NCBI GenBank assembly: GCA_950022295.1
Contig: OX465598.1
Coordinates: forward strand, 184,135,501-184,199,500
Reading direction: 5' to 3'
From: Bromus sterilis
Lineage: Eukaryota > Streptophyta > Magnoliopsida > Poales > Poaceae
DNA length: 64,000 nt
Shown here: positions 58,639 through 64,000 of the stretch, piece by piece
Layout of the letters: each line of letters opens with the position of its first letter
Position numbering within the stretch: the first letter of the stretch is position 1
Notes under the pieces: generated by a model
Database searches by the model: none
The model's input: the letters and a program-made list of their open reading frames with translations, nothing else
Told to the model about the DNA's origin: nothing
Program-made: the position numbers and the translations under genes

Positions 58639-59829
58639 CTACTGTGGTCCCCAGGAGCCTCCAGCTCCAGGGTAGTACTGGTGTGCCCATGGGTCGTACG
58701 GGGCTTCAGGTGCATAGACCGAAGTCCTGGGATCCTCCCACGAAGAAGGCTCTGTGCTCCAAGTGGAAGAAGACCCTTCACCCCATTGGGTAACGGGCTC
58801 CTCCTCCTCATCATGCACAACCCCCTCCATGGGGTTATGGAACTGCTGCTGGGCTACGAACTCATCGAACTGGATGACGTTGAAGGACCATCCGTTCCTG
58901 CGAGTAGAATCAAACCAAAAAGGAGCAGGTAGACGGATCTCGCGAATATCGATTACTCCAAACCTCAGAATATAAATAAGGTTACCAAACTCATAAGTCC
59001 TGGTAACAAACTCATGCCTCTTCATAGCAGCAAGGTCAAGGCTTATAAAAGGAAAAGGCTCATCATCAGGATGTGGGGCGCACTCAAGAGACTCAAGAAT
59101 AGGTGTGGCGTAAATGCCACCAAAGAGATCTCCCTTGTTTCCATTAAGGGCGAGTCGGCGAGCAATCAAGGCACCCACATTATACGTAGTTTCCTCTGAG
59201 AGGGAATTTGCTAGGATAGCAATATCCGGCGCAGAACTGTTGCTCGTGTTGTCACGAGCTAATACCCCTCTAGCAATATAATATGTGAAATACCTGAGAT
59301 GTGGAAACAAGATGCTGGAAATTTTTGAACGTCGGATATCCCTTGTATCCTGGCTGCAAAGAGAGTTGAAGAGCGTTCTCAGATCGGTGGGCTGAGTGTT
59401 CATCTTTGCCGTCCGTCCAACGTTCGGCACACCTATTATTTCACAAAATCTTTCCAAAGACATGGTCAAAATATCATTGTAAATTTTAAACTCAATAAAG
59501 CCAGCATCATGGTTATATCTAAAACTGTTAATAAAACAAGAGGTGAGTTTACGGTATTGAGTAACACGGCATGTTGCAAGCCGTGTCAAACCTGCATTAG
59601 CACAAAGGTTATCAAACTCCTCCTTAATACCTGTCGCTTCAAGAAAATCGTTGCACGGAAACATCATTGCCCGTGCTGGACTTGTATCTTCCAGGAACTC
59701 CAGGGGCACAACATCTTCATTGTAGCTCACCCTAGCAGCTGAGGATGAAGCTGCAACTCTAGTTACTCTATCATTATGCTCGGGCTTCTTCTTCCCAAGC
59801 CATCCTTTTTCTTTTCCTAAGGAACTCAT
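58639..59829 (-). CDS. ATHILA ORF-1-like protein of element C
   Basis: An intact frame of about 396 codons from ATG 59829 (MSSLGKEKGWLGKKK). The frame is open upstream to 59901, but a splice acceptor (AAAATTTCAG, AG at 59833-59832) sits two bases before this ATG. It resembles the ATHILA ORF-1 family (position after pro/pol, motifs FYEFIKIY-like GFIEFKIYNDILTMSLERFCEIIGVP, SSILFPHLRYFTYYIARGVL, VGALIARRLALN). The C-terminus is acidic then Pro/Tyr/Gly-rich (DPWAHQYYPGAGG). Function is unknown; these ORFs are sometimes called env-like because of position, but I see no signal peptide or membrane segment. Family assignment is from pattern, not a search. Confidence 0.6.
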   Translation of the reverse strand: MSSLGKEKGWLGKKKPEHNDRVTRVAASSSAARVSYNEDVVPLEFLEDTSPARAMMFPCNDFLEATGIKEEFDNLCANAGLTRLATCRVTQYRKLTSCFINSFRYNHDAGFIEFKIYNDILTMSLERFCEIIGVPNVGRTAKMNTQPTDLRTLFNSLCSQDTRDIRRSKISSILFPHLRYFTYYIARGVLARDNTSNSSAPDIAILANSLSEETTYNVGALIARRLALNGNKGDLFGGIYATPILESLECAPHPDDEPFPFISLDLAAMKRHEFVTRTYEFGNLIYILRFGVIDIREIRLPAPFWFDSTRRNGWSFNVIQFDEFVAQQQFHNPMEGVVHDEEEEPVTQWGEGSSSTWSTEPSSWEDPRTSVYAPEAPYDPWAHQYYPGAGGSWGPQ

Positions 59830-59831
59830 TT

Positions 59832-60613
59832 CTGAAATTTTTGACAATTCACAAAAACAAGGAGTTAAGAAAAATGAGTTGGGGCAAACTAATCTATTCA
59901 CTTCTCTAAGTCATAAACTTGCATCGAAACTTGGAAAATAAATTTCTACACATGCTTGCAAGCTCATATGAACAACACCAAGAGCTACTAAATACTCACT
60001 AATGAAGCCACCAATCAAATATCTAATTGGAGGGGTGGAGGAGTCACATACCAGGGAGTATTTGCTCAAAATCTGAGCTCGAATGATTGGTTGTAGAGAG
60101 AGATCGAAAATTGCCTCCAAGAACAGCAAGAACGCTAGGGGAAGTGCAGAACTCGTGTTTTTTGAGAGAAAGAGAGAGAGGAAGAAGACTCACCTGGAGA
60201 TGGGGCCTGTGGGCCCTAGGCATCCTATGGGCGCGGCCAGGGGGCAGGCCACGCCAGCTGGCCGCCTGGGCCACTGGTGGCCCCCCTGGTCAGCCCCAGG
60301 TGCCTCTGGGTCACTCCCGGCATGGAAATTTTTATTTTTATTTTTCTGGAATTTTTCTGACAACTTCACTGTTGAAAAAAATTCGAGGTTCAAAAGCTGC
60401 AAAACTTTCTGAAAACTTGAAATAGTGGTTAGCTACGTGAAGCTTCAAAAATATAAAACTTTGGACCAGCAAGAAAGATAAAGCTAAAAGAAATGCAAAC
60501 ATAACAACCTCTACTTTTTACTTATATAAAACTCATTTAATAGCAAGGTTGATCAAATCCTACTAATAAACAAGCAATACATAGAGCAAAAAGTTTCACT
60601 TACTATGAAGCAT
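59832..60613 (-). other. Element C spacer with candidate intron
   Basis: Noncoding between gag-protease and the ATHILA-like ORF. Minus-strand donor CTCCAG|GTGAGTC (GT at 60193-60192) and acceptor at 59832 would define an intron of about 360 bp. Upstream of the donor lies a GC-rich stretch (60195-60320) similar in style to the LTR island at 52250-52345 (GGCCGCCTGG and CGCGGCCAGG words). RT and integrase would be expected here in a complete element; they are absent. Confidence 0.45.
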
Positions 60614-63284
60614 TCATGGTACCTTCACTTTAATGGATATTTTCCCCACCATAATGGTTTTATATTTGTGGTGCACATGTAGAGGACAATCCCAATCACC
60701 AATCTTCACGGTCTCGATATTCTCTATAGATTTGAGGCCATGCCTTTTGTCATTCTTCTTCGAAAAATACACCATGTGTTCTTTATCATTCACATTAAAA
60801 CTAACCTTTTCTTTATTACAATCAATAATAGCACCTGTGGTGTTAAGAAAAGGTCTACCAAGAATAATAGACATGCTCCCATCCTCTTGCATGTCAAGCA
60901 CAATAAAATCAGTAAGGATCAAACGATTAGCAGCCTCAACGGGAACATCCTCACAAATACCAATGGGAACGGTAGTTGACTTGTCATCCATCTGAAGAGA
61001 GATATCTGTAGGGATTAGTTTCTCTAAACAAAGCCTCTTGTAAAGAGAGAAAGGCGTAACACTCACTCCTGCTCCAAGATCACATAAAGCAGTCTTGACA
61101 TAATTATTCGTTATGGAGCAAGGAATGGTGGGTATACCCGGATCACCAAGCTTCTCAGGAATCTTGCCACTAAAAGAGTAGTTAGAAAGCATAGTAGATA
61201 TTGATTCATTAGGAATTTTTCTTTTATTAGTAACAATATCTTTCATGTATCTCGAATAGGGAGGTAACTTAATAGCATCAGTCAAAGGGATTTGAAGAAA
61301 AAGAGGTTTCATCCACTCACAAAACTTATTGTAGTGCTCTTCTTCTTTAGTTTTGAGAGACTTACCTGGAAAGGGCATGGGTTTCCATACCCATGGTTCT
61401 CTTTCCTTCCCATGTCTTCTTGCGATGAAGTCTTCTCTACTGTATTTCTTGCGTTTGTCGGGTGCTTCTTCTTCTCGAACTTCGGGTGGATCATTCTTTT
61501 CACCATCCTTTTCAGGCTCAGCACCGTCTTCAGTCTCAGCATCGGAGGTAGATATACTATTTGGATCAATAACAAGCTCTTCACTTGCAATTGGATCATT
61601 GGAATTGTCAGCTTCTTTGTGCTTCTTCTTCTTCTTCTTCGGAGAACTAATAATTTCTTCTTCCTACATTTGAGAATCTTGCTCGATCCTTTTCGGATGC
61701 CCCTCTGGATAGAGAGGATCTTGAGTGCTAGTTCCACCTCTGGTTTTAATCCCGAAGGCCTGTATATCCTGTTTGGCATTGTTAGCAAGCAAATCTTTTT
61801 GCACATTAGAAATTTTTTCAAGCTGAGTTTGAACCATATGAAAATGCTTCACAAGACATTTAACATCATTAAATTTTCTACCTAGAACATCAAGCAAACT
61901 TTTGATAGCAAGGGAATTATCATGCAACTGGCTTTGTATCCTCTCATTAAAGTGACTTTGCTTCATAATAAAATTATCAAGCTCATCTAAATATTGATCA
62001 GGAGGCTTACCATGAGGGATGTCACATGCATTAAAATCTAAAAGAGAGTGTACCTCTACCATAGGAGGGTGAGTGGTAGGCTCACACAACTTCTCAATAG
62101 GGGGTAGATTCTTCACGTCTTCAGTTTTAATACCCTTCTCTTTAATAGACTTCTTTGCTTCTTGCATATCTTCGGGGCTTAGGACGAGGCATGCCCCTCT
62201 TTTTTGGTGGTGGAGGTGGTTCAGGGACGGACCAATCTTCGTGGTTCTTGGCAACCTTGCCCATTAATTCTTCTGCATCGTCCGGTGTTCTTTTCCTGAA
62301 AACACAACCAGCACAACTGTCCAAATAGGATTTGGATTCATCAGTTAGACCAGCATAGAATATATTAATTAATTCATTCTTAGGGACTCCATGTCCCGGT
62401 CTAACCTGGATCAGACTGCAATACCTCCCCCAAGCTTTAGGGAGGTGCTCATCCTGCAACTGTTTAAAGATATAAATTCTTTGTAAAGAAGCATGTTGCA
62501 TATGAGCAGGAAAGTACTTATCAACAAAAGAGTGAGCTAAGTCTTGAGGACTCTTAATGGAACCACATGGTAGTGCATCATACCATGCTTTAGCACCTTC
62601 CTTCAAAGAGAAAGGAAGAAGCTTAGTCACATAAAAGTTTCGTATCTTTTCATCCGTAGTAAACAGGCCACCCAACTCAGTGAGTTTGGTCACGTGTGCA
62701 AAAGCATCCTCATTTTCTCTTCCATAAAAGGGGTCAGCTTCAACCATAGATATAAGTGAAAGAGCAACAGAGAAATTATAATCAGGATCATTGATGCATA
62801 TAGCAGATGTAGCAAATTCAGGATCAGGAACGGTCTTGTTCCTCAGGGAGTGTTTTTCGAGAAGCTTCTTAATAGCACCGGGGCCAGAGTCGAAAAACTC
62901 TGTTAGCTCCCTGCATAAATCATCATCAAGCATAATATAATCATCCTCAAGGAGTCTCTCCTTGAGTTTACTCAAATCGGGATAATCGTAAGTTCCACCA
63001 ATAGGGTAGCGAGTAACAGGAATTTCAATTCCAGATTTTTTTGCAGCGACAGCGATCTGTTTCTCAAGAGCGTAACCAAGTGAACCAATATCATCACGAG
63101 TAGTAGAAGCATCATCAAAAGTATCGGACATAGTAACGGATTCAGTAGAAGCATTATGTGGTGGAGGTGAAGCAAACTTACTCATAACTGAAGGTGAATC
63201 AAGTGTAGCACTAGTGTTCAAAACAGTACCTTTTCTTGTATGGGATAGTAAGATCGGGACCTTGGGGTCTTCTTTCTTACCCAT
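60614..63284 (-). pseudogene. Element C gag-protease, frameshifted
   Basis: Starts MGKKEDPKVPILL. The retrotransposon gag core is at about residues 200-310 (NFYVTKLLPFSLKEGAKAW, SPQDLAHSFVDKYFPAHM). A frameshift near 62195 after a Pro-run (EPPPPPKKRG) moves the frame to EDMQEAKKSIKEKG, followed by a helical region and a Lys-rich linker. An in-frame TAG lies at 61664-61666. Then comes a protease-like domain: IPCSITNNYVKTALCDLGAG (DLGA in place of D-S/T-G), TDFIVLDMQEDGSMSIILGRPFLNT. It ends at TGA near 60614. This gag-then-protease order and the DLGAGVS motif fit Athila-type elements. No pol follows. Confidence 0.8.
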
Positions 63285-63341
63285 AGCGGATAAATTGCAG
63301 CAGGTAAAATACTTCAGGTAGACTTGTGAATAAATCTATGC

Positions 63342-63359
63342 TCCCCGGCAACGGCGCCA
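63342..63359 (-). other. Element C primer binding site, tRNA-Asp
   Basis: The minus strand reads TGGCGCCGTTGCCGGGGA, complementary to the 3' end of plant tRNA-Asp. It is 11 bases inside the LTR. Confidence 0.85.
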
Positions 63360-63370
63360 GAAAACAGCCT

Positions 63371-64000
63371 TGATAACCCACAACTGCAGGGGATCGAGAT
63401 AGTCTTCCTGGGTAAGAATAACCCAATTTATAGATTCGACTCAATGGGAGCCAAAGAATACCCACAAGCTTTGACAGTGGAGTTGTCAATTAAACCGCAC
63501 CTGAGATACACTTACTTGCAACAAGATATTAATAGTAACTGCGGTATGGAAGTGATGGTGGCAACGGAAATAGTGGCAGTAAAACAGCGAAAGTAAAACA
63601 GCAAAAGCAAAAAACTAGTAACCAGCAGAATTAAAAACATTGCAGGCTAGGGAGATGGATGGTTGGGTGCTGCATGGATGAGATACATCATGTATTTAAC
63701 TTGGGGCAAGGCACACATAAAAGCAATGATCATCTAGGCATATATCAAACATTAGGCATGTACCCCACAGGTAGTTGTACGTGCTTGCAATAAGAACTTG
63801 CACAACATCTTTTGTCCTACCATCCCGCTACGAACGGGGCCAAAATGAACCTATGGAGATTAAGGTGCTCCTGTCAAAGAGCACCGGAACAAAACATTAA
63901 CAATCAATGGATAGAAGGAATCCTCAAACTATAGTCCATCCCCTTTGGTCTCCCAAGCTGTCACCTTTGGGATCACCGGTTCCTGACTATAACAGGTGCA
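63371..64000 (-). repeat. Element C 5' LTR, partial
   Basis: TGATAACCCACAACTGCAGG onward, nearly identical to 41978-42090 joined to 51283 onward. Cut by the window edge. Confidence 0.9.

Larger units (their letters stand above)
41978..64000 (-). mobile_element. Element C: Athila-like Ty3/Gypsy retrotransposon, right part beyond window
   Basis: Minus-strand element with LTR ends TGATAACCCACAAC and GACGTATCA (plus-strand view). The left LTR is 41978-42090 plus 51283-52566 (split by element D). The right LTR starts at 63371 and runs off the window. Primer site fits tRNA-Asp, as in Athila-type elements. Coding: gag-protease (63284-60614) and an ATHILA ORF-like gene (59829-58639). I find no RT, RNase H or integrase, so it is non-autonomous or deleted. 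It resembles the Sabrina group of Triticeae repeats, from memory of the LTR start. Confidence 0.8.

Noticed and set aside
59829..59901. Longer N-terminus for the ATHILA-like ORF (start at 59901)
   Set aside because: The extra residues are hydrophobic junk-like and a splice acceptor lies just before the downstream ATG.

Overview
This is a gene-poor, repeat-dense plant nuclear window. It looks like a large grass genome, most likely Triticeae (wheat, barley, Aegilops or a relative). The signs are several-kilobase Ty3/Gypsy LTRs nested in one another, a CACTA end with TAATGGCGCAC-type subterminal repeats, Athila-type LTRs that open TGATAACCCACAA, and a Mutator-like element with FAR1-type transposase. 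I see no ordinary host gene, rRNA, tRNA or CRISPR array. Nearly every coding trace belongs to a mobile element, and most are broken. Exon borders were read by eye and are approximate.

Layout. 1-14341: a large Mutator-like element (MULE), left end outside the window. It has a plus-strand Ulp1/C48 protease gene with two protease domains (1-4592), a Ty3/Gypsy 3' fragment (about 4790-5721), a minus-strand FAR1-type transposase gene (6585-11368), a foldback MITE (11624-11756), and a right part with tandem repeats. A 10-bp motif, GAACTGCATT, is scattered through the element and switches strand at about 11.0 kb. 14471-27374: Element B, a complete but dead Tekay-like Gypsy chromovirus on the minus strand, with 5-bp target-site duplications (TSDs) and an extra ORF upstream of gag that resembles a double-stranded-RNA-binding motif. 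27380-28990: an AT-rich segment carrying a different repeated motif (GTACTGC). 28991-30222: part of a related LTR (element G), cut by a CACTA transposon that starts at 30223.

Inside the CACTA sits element H (30546-39723), a Tat-clade Gypsy on the minus strand. Its gag-pol is riddled with stops, but it carries an intact antisense ORF for a B3-like DNA-binding domain and a 65-bp hairpin tandem array. The CACTA resumes at 39724 with the end of a gene whose protein begins like a histone H3 tail. Element C (41978 to beyond 64000) is Athila-like on the minus strand, with gag-protease and an ATHILA-ORF-like gene but no visible reverse transcriptase or integrase. Element D (42091-51277, internally deleted, long LTRs) interrupts C's left LTR, and solo LTR E (53267-57491) interrupts C's internal region.

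Insertion order. Elements B, D and E have perfect 5-bp TSDs (AATAC, GGAGT, TCTCC). Nesting gives: G before CACTA before H and C; C before D and E. B, D, E and G share a conserved noncoding LTR block, so one LTR lineage has hit this locus repeatedly. The most interesting material is the set of accessory modules: the paired Ulp1 domains with the strand-polar motif, the dsRBM-like ORF with alternative splice acceptors, the antisense B3 ORF, and the H3-tail look-alike. Each could let an element engage host chromatin or silencing; that is inference.
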